49,339 bases of DNA, taken from assembly GCA_041920275.1 (NCBI GenBank), contig JAYRSE010000010.1, positions 1 to 49,339 of the forward strand, read 5' to 3'. Both the position numbers and the translations under genes were made by a program. The notes beneath the pieces were generated by a model, which was not told the DNA's origin, did no database searches, and was given only the letters and a program-made list of their open reading frames with translations. The DNA comes from UBA12088 sp041920275 (GTDB lineage Bacteria > Patescibacteriota > Minisyncoccia > Phycocordibacterales > UBA12088). Positions 40,548 to 49,339 of the stretch are shown here, in pieces (the first letter of the stretch is position 1; the number at the start of each line of letters is the position of its first letter).

Positions 40548-40952
40548 TTAGGCAAGGTCGATCTTGTCACCCTTCTTGAGGAACACGCACGCTTTCTTCA
40601 TGCCGGACTTCACACCTCTGCGGTTCCGGGACCGAGCGACATACGCTCTCGGCTGCTTCACGACCATGTTCACCTTGACCGGCTCCACGTTGTAAAGTGC
40701 GCGCACGGCGCTCACCACATCGCGCTTGGTCGCGTCGGCGGCCACCTCGAACACGTACGCATGTTGCATGGTCATGTATACCGCCTTCTCGGTGATGCGG
40801 GGGGCTTTCAAGATGCTCCCCGGCGCCTTGGTCAAGTTCGCACCGGCGTTCTTTGAAGGTTTTGCCGCCTTCTTTGCGACCGCACGGGTCTTCTTTTCGG
40901 GCGCGGAAAGTTCTTTCTTGGACGTATCTTCTTGTGAGGTAAACAATGCCAT
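40548..40952 (-). CDS. rplW: 50S ribosomal protein L23
   Basis: A 134-aa protein. The core is residues about 45-134 (ILKAPRITEKAVYMTMQHAYVFEVAADATKRDVVSAVRALYNVEPVKVNMV). The N-terminal 45 residues are a Lys/Ala-rich extension not found in E. coli L23 of about 100 aa. Confidence 0.95.
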   Translation of the reverse strand: MALFTSQEDTSKKELSAPEKKTRAVAKKAAKPSKNAGANLTKAPGSILKAPRITEKAVYMTMQHAYVFEVAADATKRDVVSAVRALYNVEPVKVNMVVKQPRAYVARSRNRRGVKSGMKKACVFLKKGDKIDLA

Positions 40953-40965
40953 GGTGGTATGATGC

Positions 40966-41631
40966 TTATTTTTCAGTGCGCGCGATCAGTGTCTCAACCG
41001 CTTTGTCGCCCCCGACAAGGACCAGATACTTGTGGCGCATAACCTCGACCGGATTCAGATTGCGCACTTCATCGAGCATGAGATTACCCATGTTGCGGAA
41101 GCTCTTGACGATCGTTTCATTGCTTTCCGGAAGTGCGAGCAGGAGCGCGTTCTTACGCTTGGTACCGAGTGTCGCACATCCGTCAATGGCAGCAAGCGAA
41201 GTGAGCACGCCCTTGGCACGCTTGGTCTGGGGCGCATCGAAAGTAAGTGCATCCAAAAAGAGCACCTCGCCGTTCGCGAACTTACGCGACAGCACCGCAC
41301 AGAGCGCCTTCGTGCGCATTTTTTTGTTGATCTTCTGCTCGTAGGTGCGTTCATTGCGAGGACCGTGCGCAACGCCACCCTTTCGCCAGATGGGACTGCG
41401 TCGCGAGCCGTGTCGTGCGCTTCCGGATCCCTTCTGCTTCCACGGCTTCTTGCCGGTACCGGATACCTCGCCACGGGTCTTGGTGTGCGCAAGCGGTGTG
41501 CGCGCGTTCGCAAGCATGGCGTTCACCACCTGATGCACCAGATCGCTGTTCCATGTTGCGCCGAACACGGCCTCCGGTAACGCGATCGAGCCGGTCTGCT
41601 TGCCTTCTTGATTGTAGAGTGTTGCTTGCAT
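40966..41631 (-). CDS. rplD: 50S ribosomal protein L4
   Basis: A 221-aa protein with the extended loop GTGKKPWKQKGSGSARHGSRRSPIWRKGGVAHGP and the globular domain. In many bacteria L4 autoregulates the S10 operon through its leader; a structured leader is present before rplC here, but its response to L4 is not shown. Confidence 0.97.
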   Translation of the reverse strand: MQATLYNQEGKQTGSIALPEAVFGATWNSDLVHQVVNAMLANARTPLAHTKTRGEVSGTGKKPWKQKGSGSARHGSRRSPIWRKGGVAHGPRNERTYEQKINKKMRTKALCAVLSRKFANGEVLFLDALTFDAPQTKRAKGVLTSLAAIDGCATLGTKRKNALLLALPESNETIVKSFRNMGNLMLDEVRNLNPVEVMRHKYLVLVGGDKAVETLIARTEK

Positions 41632-41645
41632 GGTGTATTCAAAAA

Positions 41646-42254
41646 CTACGCGCCCGTAACCTCTATCAAGGTCCCCCTGCGGCCGGGCACCGCTCCTTGA
41701 ACATACAGGAGGTTGTGCTCCTTGTCCACCGCGACCACGACCAGATTTTGCACGGTCACAGTACGACCACCCATTCGCCCCGCCATGCGCATACCTTTCG
41801 GTACGCGACAGCGCAGACCACCGCCGATCGAACCCGGAAAGCGTTCATTGTGCTTCTGACCATGACTGCGCGGACCGCCGGAAAAGTCGTGACGCTTCAC
41901 GACACCCTGAAAGCCCTTCGCCTTGGAAAGACCCGACACGGTGACCGTGTCGCCGACCGTGAACATGTCCTCCACGCGCACGAGCGCTCCGTTCGAAAGA
42001 TCGAGCGTCTCTCCGGGCTCCGCGCGATACTCGCGGTAGTGCCTGAAAAGACCCTTCGGCTTCTGGGCTTTGTGCACGAGCTTTTCACGCTTCTCACCGA
42101 AACCGAGCTGTACCGCATGGTAGCCGTCCGTTTCCACGGTCTTCACCTGAGTGACCGTGCTCGGAGCAGCCGCAAGAACGGTTGCCGGATGCACAACACC
42201 ATCGGCGTCGTATATCTGGGTCATGTATTCTTTTGTTGCAAGAATGTATTTCAT
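41646..42254 (-). CDS. rplC: 50S ribosomal protein L3
   Basis: A 202-aa protein of normal length (FTVGDTVTVSGLSKAKGFQGVVKRHDFSGGPRSHGQKHNERFPGSIGGG; GRMGGRTVTVQNL). The start at 42254 (MKYILATKEYM) was chosen from homology. It is the first gene of the rplC-rplE operon, with its own promoter about 120 bases upstream. Confidence 0.97.
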   Translation of the reverse strand: MKYILATKEYMTQIYDADGVVHPATVLAAAPSTVTQVKTVETDGYHAVQLGFGEKREKLVHKAQKPKGLFRHYREYRAEPGETLDLSNGALVRVEDMFTVGDTVTVSGLSKAKGFQGVVKRHDFSGGPRSHGQKHNERFPGSIGGGLRCRVPKGMRMAGRMGGRTVTVQNLVVVAVDKEHNLLYVQGAVPGRRGTLIEVTGA

Positions 42255-42372
42255 CGTTTTTTGCTTAACAAAAATACCGCGACAGACCAACGGCCGTGCG
42301 GCGTGATTGGTCAGAGGTCCCCGGCAGGTGCTTCGTTGGGACATGCCTACCCGACATGCGGGTGTATGTGCA
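42255..42372 (-). promoter_or_regulatory. Structured leader of the rplC operon
   Basis: The ~118-nt 5' untranslated region contains ACCCG/CGGGT and a two-tier hairpin GACCAA/TTGGTC enclosing GCCG/CGGC. Its place fits a ribosomal-protein autoregulatory leader, but no known class was matched. Confidence 0.45.
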
Positions 42373-42378
42373 CCGGTA

Positions 42379-42406
42379 AGTATACAGAAAACCCTCCGGA
42401 ATGCAA
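42379..42406 (-). promoter_or_regulatory. Promoter of the rplC-rplE operon
   Basis: TTGCAT (42401-42406), a 16-bp spacer and TATACT (42379-42384) on the minus strand. The same hexamers with the same spacing precede sufB. Confidence 0.7.
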
Positions 42407-42783
42407 GAGACTGTATGACCACAGGTACTTTGCACTCCGCTTCTTCGGTGATCGCCGCGGCGCACTTCTTCCGGAAGATGAGTGTCTTTGTCCCACTCCG
42501 CACCCTCTACCATCTCCTGCTAACCACATGGATATTTCGCAAAGGTGTGCGTACTCCCAATTGTCCAATGACCCCGAACGGTTACTTATACCATCTTCAA
42601 CTAACCAATGGGGGTACGGATCCTGTACACCTTTTTGAGAAACTACGACCTGGCAAGCGCCCTTGGAGCGGTTTCTCAAAAAGATGTGCAGGCGGAGTTC
42701 CTGATGGTTTCTTAGGGGTGGTATTAGAGTCGGTATGAGCGAACCGTTGCCACATGCCTTCGCTTTGTGTGCATGCGCGGCAA
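42407..42783. other. Gene-free spacer between rplC promoter and rpsJ terminator
   Basis: No gene is supported. It has a notable hairpin: TTTTTGAGAAAC and GTTTCTCAAAAA are perfectly complementary (about 42631-42682) around a loop of roughly 27 bases. Its role is unknown. Confidence 0.5.
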
Positions 42784-42813
42784 CACAAAAGCCGCACTGC
42801 TGCGGCTTTTGTG
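42784..42813. terminator. Terminator after rpsJ
   Basis: CACAAAAGCCGC pairs with GCGGCTTTTGTG, 21 bases past the rpsJ stop codon. It separates tuf-rpsJ from the rplC operon. Confidence 0.9.
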
Positions 42814-42833
42814 TAAAAACATCAATTGTCTAA

Positions 42834-43193
42834 TCAACCCATCTTCACATCGATGTTCACACCGGAGGGGAGGGAGAGGTTCGTAAGGGCCTCGATCACC
42901 TTCCCGCTCGGGTTCAAGATGTCGATCAATCGCTTGTGGACCCGCATTTCGAACTGTTCTCGCGCGTCCTTGTGCACGAATGCCGCGCGGTTGACCGTGT
43001 ATTTCTTGATCTCCGTGGGCAACGGCACCGGGCCGACCACCTTCGCATCGTATCGAAGCGCGGTGTCCATGATCTGCTTGATGCTCGCATCAAGGATCTT
43101 GTGTTCGTACGCGCGAATGCGAATGCGCAGTTTACCGCCTTCCGCCGCAGGCGCGCTCTTCGTCTTTTGTCGTGTTGCCGTGGTTGTTGCCAT
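42834..43193 (-). CDS. rpsJ: 30S ribosomal protein S10
   Basis: A 119-aa protein. The core begins near residue 20 (KLRIRIRAYEHKILDASIKQIMDTALRYDAKVVGPVPLPTEIKKYTVNRAAFVHKDAREQFEMRVHKRLIDI). The first 20 residues are a Thr/Lys/Ala-rich extension. It follows tuf by 26 bases and is cut off from rplC by a terminator. Confidence 0.96.
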   Translation of the reverse strand: MATTTATRQKTKSAPAAEGGKLRIRIRAYEHKILDASIKQIMDTALRYDAKVVGPVPLPTEIKKYTVNRAAFVHKDAREQFEMRVHKRLIDILNPSGKVIEALTNLSLPSGVNIDVKMG

Positions 43194-43219
43194 AGGAGTA
43201 ATGTGGTTAGTTGATCAGC

Positions 43220-44428
<1,209 letters not shown>

Positions 44429-44744
44429 ATGTTTCCTCGATTATCGAAACGTGCGATGCCGGTGTGTGCGGTGCGGAAGCCCCGCATCGTGCGTGTCGAA
44501 CCCGCACGATGCGAAACGCTTGGTGCGGTATCCGTGCGGATACCTCACCTCACCTTTCACTCCGATATCGAACATCCCGTATGCGACCTTGCGGAGCTGA
44601 AGGCGCGAGAACATGGCCTCGACCCCGAAAGGTGCGCGCTTGGTAAAAACCTCACCTGCACGCGGCTTTTTTCGGGGTCGGTGGAGTCACAAAAGGTGCT
44701 CCGCATGGTCCACAGAAAAAAATACGCCCAGATGCGGTATGAGC
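44429..44744 (-). promoter_or_regulatory. Long structured tuf leader
   Basis: About 310 nt of leader lie between the promoter and tuf. Strong hairpins: CGACCCCGAAA/TTTCGGGGTCG (44620-44680, 11 bp), GGTATCCG/CGGATACC, and GCATCGTGCG/CGCACGATGC (44484-44512). No open frame with a start signal is evident. It may control EF-Tu synthesis or RNA stability. Confidence 0.5.
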
Positions 44745-44772
44745 ATAGTATAGCAAGTGTACGGGAAGTCAA
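44745..44772 (-). promoter_or_regulatory. Promoter of tuf
   Basis: TTGACT (44767-44772), a 16-bp spacer and TACTAT (44745-44750) on the minus strand; an overlapping TATACT would give a 14-bp spacer. Confidence 0.55.
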
Positions 44773-44896
44773 GAAAAGCGCGGACACTGCTGTACACAGG
44801 ATGTACACAGGTTATGAGACGCGCGCGATACGAACATTCGGATCCCTCATCCGACACACACCCCAACCTTTCCCACCGCGTACTCTCGCTTTTTTC

Positions 44897-45664
44897 TCAC
44901 GCTTTGGAGCCGCAGTGTGGCTCCAAAGGGCACTCGATCGCTTTGCAGAAGCCCTCGCGATGCACCAGATCGGCAAGCTCCTTGCCCGCCGACCGCACGA
45001 GGCGGCCGCCGGCCATAAGATGCACTGCGGCGGGGGTGAGGTGCTCGAAGAGCGCGGGGTGGTGGCTCACGACCAAAAAGCCCGTGCCCTCACCCGCAAG
45101 CCGTACGATCGTACGAAATACCACCTTCAACGCGTCCACGTCCACACCGGAGTCTATTTCGTCGAGGAGCGCAAAGCGCGGCCGTAGCGCGATAAGCTGG
45201 AGCATGTCCGCGAGCTTCTTCTCGCCGCCCGAAAGACCGTCCGAAAGCGGCCGGTCGAGGAGGTCGTCGCGTATGCCGTACTCCTGCGCTCGCTCGCGCA
45301 TGTTGAGGTAGTACTCGAGTACGTCCACCTGCTCGCCGGTCCGCACCGTGTGCGCCTTGTGCAGAAAAGCGGCAAGTGTCACCCCACCAACCTTGGGCGT
45401 GTGCTGAAGCGAAAGGAAGAGCCCGCGACGCGCTTTTTCGTGCACCGGCAGGTCGGTGATGTCCTCACCGTCGAACAACACCCGCCCCGCGGAAAGGCGG
45501 TAGTGCGGGTGCCCCATGAGCGCGTTCACGAGCGTGCTTTTGCCACTGCCGTTCGGCCCCATGAGTACCGCCACCTCGCCGGAACGCAGGGACAACGATA
45601 CGTCCGAGACGATCTGTACCGCTCCAACGGCAACCGAGAGGTGATCGATGGTGAGGTTCGGCAT
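44897..45664 (-). CDS. sufC: Fe-S cluster assembly ATPase SufC
   Basis: A 255-aa soluble ABC ATPase. Walker A is GPNGSGKST (36-44), signature LSGGEKKLADMLQ, Walker B FALLDEIDSGVD (with the SufC-specific SGVD) and H-loop VVSHHPALF. It energises the SufB scaffold. The start at 45664 (MPNLTIDHL) was chosen from homology. It lies 195 bases after sufU, and a -10-like TATAGT (45696-45701) may give it an extra start. Confidence 0.96.
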   Translation of the reverse strand: MPNLTIDHLSVAVGAVQIVSDVSLSLRSGEVAVLMGPNGSGKSTLVNALMGHPHYRLSAGRVLFDGEDITDLPVHEKARRGLFLSLQHTPKVGGVTLAAFLHKAHTVRTGEQVDVLEYYLNMRERAQEYGIRDDLLDRPLSDGLSGGEKKLADMLQLIALRPRFALLDEIDSGVDVDALKVVFRTIVRLAGEGTGFLVVSHHPALFEHLTPAAVHLMAGGRLVRSAGKELADLVHREGFCKAIECPLEPHCGSKA

Positions 45665-45859
45665 GTTGGTTACGTTCGGTCGACAGTCGCTCCACACTAT
45701 AGCGCGAAACGACGCGCGTCGCGAGGACGAGTCTTCTCCAATCCCTAATGTGCGATACAGAGTTAGTACCGGTTACGTAACTTCATCGGATCACCGCGTC
45801 ACTACGGGACATCGGGCATCACTACCTCGAAAAAGAGCGGTCGAACATCGCACATCGAC

Positions 45860-46243
45860 TTATGCCAAAGGTCCGCTATTGACGCGCAAAGCATCCCCGA
45901 GCGCGCGCCACGCAAGGAGCGCGCACCTTTGACGGCCGGCCGAGACCTCGACACCCAAGAGCGCGAACACATCAACCTCCGCAAGCGCCCGCGCGTCGTC
46001 TTTCGTCATGCCGACCACTTTTTCCGTAAGCAGGGACGCGGCCGCTTGGGAAATGGCACACCCTTCTCCCTCGAAAGCAGCCTCCGCGATGCGCTCACCC
46101 TCGAAACGAAGGTGGAGGACGAGCGCATCGCCGCACGAGGGGTTCGACCCGCTTGTCGTGACGTCCGCGTGCGTGATGTTCCCTTTGTGTCGCGGGTTCT
46201 TCGCGTGGTCGAGTATCCGTGCTTGGTAGAGTGCGTCATGCAT
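45860..46243 (-). CDS. sufU: SufU-like Fe-S scaffold/sulfur-transfer protein
   Basis: A 127-aa IscU-family protein. The three ligand cysteines are Cys37 (NPSCGD, with Asp39), Cys62 (GEGCAIS) and Cys107 (RQRCALLAW). In SufU these bind zinc and accept sulfur from SufS. The start at 46243 (MHDALYQARIL) was chosen from homology. It lies 13 bases after sufS, which supports a working pair. Confidence 0.94.
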   Translation of the reverse strand: MHDALYQARILDHAKNPRHKGNITHADVTTSGSNPSCGDALVLHLRFEGERIAEAAFEGEGCAISQAAASLLTEKVVGMTKDDARALAEVDVFALLGVEVSAGRQRCALLAWRALGDALRVNSGPLA

Positions 46244-46256
46244 ACCGTGGTGGCAC

Positions 46257-47477
46257 TTACACCCCGAACACCCGCTTCGCCTTTTTGACCGCAGAGACGA
46301 GCGCATCCACATCGTGCTTCGTGTTGTAGAGGAAAAAACTCGCGCGCACCGTCGCAAAGACCCCGAGCGCCTCGTGGAGCGGCATCGCGCAGTGGTGCCC
46401 CGCACGCAACGCGACCCCCTCGCGCGCCGCTATTTCCGCGACATCGTGCGCATGCACCCCCTCGATCACAAAGGAAACGACACCCACATTCGCGTGCGAT
46501 ACGGCCGCAAAGAGATGCACGCCACCGATCGCCTTAAGCTCCCCCATGGCGCGCGCCACCAGCGCCTCGATGTACTGGCGTATCGCGATCACGTTACGCT
46601 CGGTGAGGTATTCGACCGCGGTCGCAAGCCCGATGGCGCCCGCTATGTTCGGAGTGCCCGCCTCGAAACGCTGCGCGCCGTCGGTCCACCGCGCGCCGGT
46701 GCAGTCCACCTCCTCGACCATACCCCCACCATACCAACCCGGCTCGAGCGTACGCAAAAGCGCTCGTTTGCCGTAGAGCACCCCTATCCCCATGGGACTT
46801 CCCATTTTGTGGCCGGAAAAGTAAAGAAAATCAACCTCGAGGGCGCGCACGTCGATCGGCAGGTGTCCTGCGGCCGCGGTCGCGTCGCACACCACGAGCG
46901 CGCCCGCCTCGTGCGCCATACGGGCGATGCGCCGTACGTTGTGTATCACGCCGGTCACATTGCTCGCGAGCATCACCGAGACGAGCTTGGTCCGCCGCCC
47001 GATCATCGTACGTGCGTACTCATAGTCGAGTGCGAACGAACGTTTGATCGGAATACACGAAATGGTGAGCCCAAGGCGTTGCGCCAGCATGCTCTGCGGC
47101 ACGAGCGAAGAATGGTGCTCGGTCACGGTCGTCACCAGCTCATCACCTTCGGTAAAGAGCCCGCTGTGCTCGAGCATTGCGATGAGCATGTTCGAAGAGC
47201 CCGTTGCGCCGCTCGTGAATACGACCTCCTCATCGCTCTCGGCGTTCAAAAAGCCCGCGACGGTGCCCCGCGCCCGCTCGTACACCTCGGTCGCACGCAA
47301 CGCCTCCCGATAGAGCCCGCGGTGCACCGATGCACGGTACGCGCACTGGTACTCCGCGACCGCATCGATCACCACCTGCGGCACCTGCGCGGTTGCGGCG
47401 GTGTCGAGGTACACCCACTCGGGCTTCGCATGAAAGACCGGGAAGTCGTCGCGGAATTTTTTGATGTTGTTTCTCAT
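46257..47477 (-). CDS. sufS: Cysteine desulfurase SufS
   Basis: A 406-aa PLP enzyme (group II NifS). The PLP lysine is Lys224 in YFSGHKMGSP, Asp198 lies in VVCDATAAAGH, and the active-site Cys363 lies in RAGHHCAMPLH with the short loop of SufS. It makes persulfide for SufU. It follows sufB by 11 bases. Confidence 0.96.
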   Translation of the reverse strand: MRNNIKKFRDDFPVFHAKPEWVYLDTAATAQVPQVVIDAVAEYQCAYRASVHRGLYREALRATEVYERARGTVAGFLNAESDEEVVFTSGATGSSNMLIAMLEHSGLFTEGDELVTTVTEHHSSLVPQSMLAQRLGLTISCIPIKRSFALDYEYARTMIGRRTKLVSVMLASNVTGVIHNVRRIARMAHEAGALVVCDATAAAGHLPIDVRALEVDFLYFSGHKMGSPMGIGVLYGKRALLRTLEPGWYGGGMVEEVDCTGARWTDGAQRFEAGTPNIAGAIGLATAVEYLTERNVIAIRQYIEALVARAMGELKAIGGVHLFAAVSHANVGVVSFVIEGVHAHDVAEIAAREGVALRAGHHCAMPLHEALGVFATVRASFFLYNTKHDVDALVSAVKKAKRVFGV

Positions 47478-47488
47478 GGATCCCTGCG

Positions 47489-48859
47489 CTACACCGGCCG
47501 ATCGAGCTCCAGGTCGACGAGCTTGTTGAACTCCACGGCATACTCGAGCGGCAGGGCTTTCGTGATGGGCTCGACGAAACCGCCGATCACCATGCGCACC
47601 GCTTCATCCTGTGAAAGTCCTCGCGACTTCAGGTAAAAGAGCTCTTCGTCTCCTATCTTGCCGATCGTCGCCTCATGGCTTATCGTCACGTCCTCTTGGG
47701 CATTCATGACCTGCGGATAGGTGTTCGATTCGCTTTCGCAGTCGAGCAGGAGCGAATCGCACACCAGAGACGCGCTTGCGCCTTTCGCGGCACGGGTGAC
47801 TTTGATGAGTCCGCGATAGTTGGCGATACCGCCGTCTTTGGAAATGCTTTTACTGCGTATGGTGGAGCTCGTATTCGGCGCAAGGTGCACCGCTTTGGCT
47901 CCCGTGTCCTGCACCTGCCCTTTCCCCGCGAATACCAACCCGAGGTTGTCGCTCTTTGCACCTTCGCCAACCAAGATGGAGCTCGGATAGAGCATGGTCA
48001 CCCCGCTCCCCATGTTGCCCCCGACCCACTGCATGGTGCCGTGTGCACCCACGATGGCGCGTTTGGTGTTCAGATTGTACGTGTTGCGCGACCAATTCTC
48101 GATACTCACGTACTTCAAGGTCGCGCCCGCACCCACAAAAAGCTCGACACATCCGGCATGGAGCGAGGAGGCGTTGTACCGTGGCGCGCTGCACCCTTCG
48201 ATGTAGGTCACCTCCGCACCCTCATCCACGATGATGAGCGTGTGCTCGAACTGCCCGCTCGCTTTACGGTTCATGCGAAAGTACGCTTGGAGCGGCTGTG
48301 GAACGCACACCCCTTTGGGTACGTAGATGAATGTGCCACCGCTCCAGCAGGCGGCGTGGAGTGCCGCGAAGTAGTGGTCGTCCACGGGCACACAGCGACC
48401 CATGAAGTGTTCGCGCACGAGCTCCGGATGGGTGTGCACCGCGACGTCCATGTTCTCGAACACCACCCCTTGCGAGGCGAGGTCTTCCTTGAGCTTGTGG
48501 TAGACCATGCCACTGTCATACTGCGCACCCACACCGCCCAAGTACTCGCGCTCCGCTTGCGGGATCCCAAGCCGGTCGAACGTTTCAACTATCTCTTGCG
48601 GCAGGTCGTCCCATGAGGTGCCCTCCTCAACATCCGGATCGAGGTAGTACACCAGCTCGTCGAGCGCAAGGCCCGCAAGCGAAGGCCCCCACGCGGGTGG
48701 CGATATCATCTGCAGGCGCTCGAACGCATCGAGGCGTTTTTCACGCATCCACTCCGGCTCGCTTTTTTGGGTGGATATGTGCTCGACGAGTGCGCGCGAG
48801 AGGCCATGCCGGGGGGTGTGGGATCGGTCGTGCAAAACGGTGGGTGCATCGTGCTCCAT
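47489..48859 (-). CDS. sufB: Fe-S cluster assembly scaffold SufB
   Basis: A 456-aa beta-helix protein (VEEGTSWDDLPQEIVETFDRLGIPQAEREYLGG; FIYVPKGVCVPQPLQAYFRMN; YIEGCSAPRYNASSLHAGCVELFV; C-terminal SRGLSQDEAVRMVIGGFVEPI). It is the first gene of the operon. The ATG follows TATACT by six bases, so the mRNA is probably leaderless. No sufD is found; a SufB homodimer with SufC is the likely scaffold. Confidence 0.97.
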   Translation of the reverse strand: MEHDAPTVLHDRSHTPRHGLSRALVEHISTQKSEPEWMREKRLDAFERLQMISPPAWGPSLAGLALDELVYYLDPDVEEGTSWDDLPQEIVETFDRLGIPQAEREYLGGVGAQYDSGMVYHKLKEDLASQGVVFENMDVAVHTHPELVREHFMGRCVPVDDHYFAALHAACWSGGTFIYVPKGVCVPQPLQAYFRMNRKASGQFEHTLIIVDEGAEVTYIEGCSAPRYNASSLHAGCVELFVGAGATLKYVSIENWSRNTYNLNTKRAIVGAHGTMQWVGGNMGSGVTMLYPSSILVGEGAKSDNLGLVFAGKGQVQDTGAKAVHLAPNTSSTIRSKSISKDGGIANYRGLIKVTRAAKGASASLVCDSLLLDCESESNTYPQVMNAQEDVTISHEATIGKIGDEELFYLKSRGLSQDEAVRMVIGGFVEPITKALPLEYAVEFNKLVDLELDRPV

Positions 48860-48865
48860 ATCCTA

Positions 48866-48893
48866 AGTATAGCGGTTGTCCTCCGGTATGCAA
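48866..48893 (-). promoter_or_regulatory. Promoter of the suf operon, leaderless
   Basis: TTGCAT (48888-48893), a 16-bp spacer and TATACT (48866-48871), then TAGGAT and ATG. The -35 overlaps the terminator of the upstream gene. Confidence 0.75.
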
Positions 48894-48914
48894 AAGCCGC
48901 GCGAACGCGGCTTG
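48891..48914 (-). terminator. Terminator of the SH3-like gene
   Basis: On the minus strand AAGCCGCG pairs with CGCGGCTT, followed by TTGC. It lies 23 bases past the stop codon and touches the suf promoter. Confidence 0.75.
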
Positions 48915-48936
48915 TATCCTCCTTTCACTCGCGCGG

Positions 48937-49245
48937 CTAGAGCCGCGCAATCTCGTAGAACTTCACCCACAACAACTCGTTCGTATTACAGCATTCTTTT
49001 TTTCTCCTGGGGTCCCACCGGACCCGAATGAGCTCCGACAGACTGAACGAATGCCGAATTTCTGCCCGAATTTCCACCACCGTACCCCTGTCCTCCACAT
49101 ACACGAACGGGGGAATGTCCCGTACCGCACGTACTCGTTCCCCGATACGGAACCCGCGTACCTCCCCACCGAATTCCTTGAAGAGGCCGATCACCTGACC
49201 GGCGTCGTTGATTTCGACCACATACTCCCCCACGGCTGTTTTCAT
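48937..49245 (-). CDS. Small SH3-like barrel protein, 102 aa
   Basis: ATG 49245 follows GTGAGGTGA at normal SD spacing; a frame start at 49299 is less likely. The 102-aa product is beta-rich, with alternating hydrophobics typical of an SH3-like barrel (GERVRAVRDIPPFVYVEDRGTVVEIRAEI, SELIRVRWD). Two adjacent cysteines lie near the C-terminus (KECCNTNELLW). No family is recognised. Confidence 0.65.
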   Translation of the reverse strand: MKTAVGEYVVEINDAGQVIGLFKEFGGEVRGFRIGERVRAVRDIPPFVYVEDRGTVVEIRAEIRHSFSLSELIRVRWDPRRKKECCNTNELLWVKFYEIARL

Positions 49246-49339
49246 GCCACTCACCTCACTGATCAAGCTTTCCTGTACCCTTGAACTAGGACACTCCATT
49301 AAACTAAGGAGTGCATGCAGAAAGGGACAACATATACGC

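Noticed and set aside
46314..47636. A 440-codon plus-strand frame
   Set aside because: Antisense to sufS and the end of sufB, which are certain.

Overview
The window looks like a chromosomal contig of a Candidate Phyla Radiation (Patescibacteria) bacterium, probably a parcubacterial lineage. The evidence is indirect: small streamlined genes, an S10/spc ribosomal gene block without rpmD (L30) between rpsE and rplO, an S74-type surface fibre, TrmB-type regulation, and an interspersed repeat typical of environmental genomes. TGA is used as a stop, so the code is standard. GC is moderately high, which gives long antisense open frames over most real genes.

Layout. 1-7016: tRNA-Thr, then a minus-strand block of a MacAB-like efflux pump, a degenerate histidine-kinase-like protein, two single-domain response regulators and a PilB/GspE-type ATPase. 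7328-8275: a secreted protein with fibronectin-like repeats. 8.5-16.1 kb: an accessory island bracketed by inward-facing IS3-type ends. It holds a HEPN/MNT toxin-antitoxin pair, an MGMT-like alkyltransferase, a TrmB-family regulator, remnants of an IS3 element and a REP-associated (RAYT) transposase, small SD-preceded genes, and an unusual density of structured, apparently non-coding RNA. 16.6-27.2 kb: housekeeping genes (dacA, scpB, scpA, aspS, trpS, a YciB-like protein, a Nudix-ureohydrolase fusion, ndk, map, adk). 27.3-44.4 kb: secY and the ribosomal protein genes, reading leftward from tuf and rpsJ. 44.9-48.9 kb: a compact suf operon (sufB, sufS, sufU, sufC; no sufD). A small SH3-like protein gene closes the window.

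Three points stand out. (1) Two aligned copies of an unrecognised RNA motif show compensatory stem changes and share a strand between mutually exclusive hairpins; one lies just upstream of a small zinc-ribbon gene that a REP-like hairpin has interrupted. A consensus promoter and a hairpin terminator bracket a separate gene-free ~330-nt transcript nearby. (2) The spc operon is cut between rplE and rpsN by about 4.6 kb carrying two surface-protein genes and an IS1634-like element that inserted into an older copy of itself, leaving a 65-bp direct repeat; rpsN has its own promoter. (3) At least eight genes have a -10 hexamer, exactly six bases, then ATG, so leaderless transcription appears common.

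All identifications are from reading the sequence; no database search was run.
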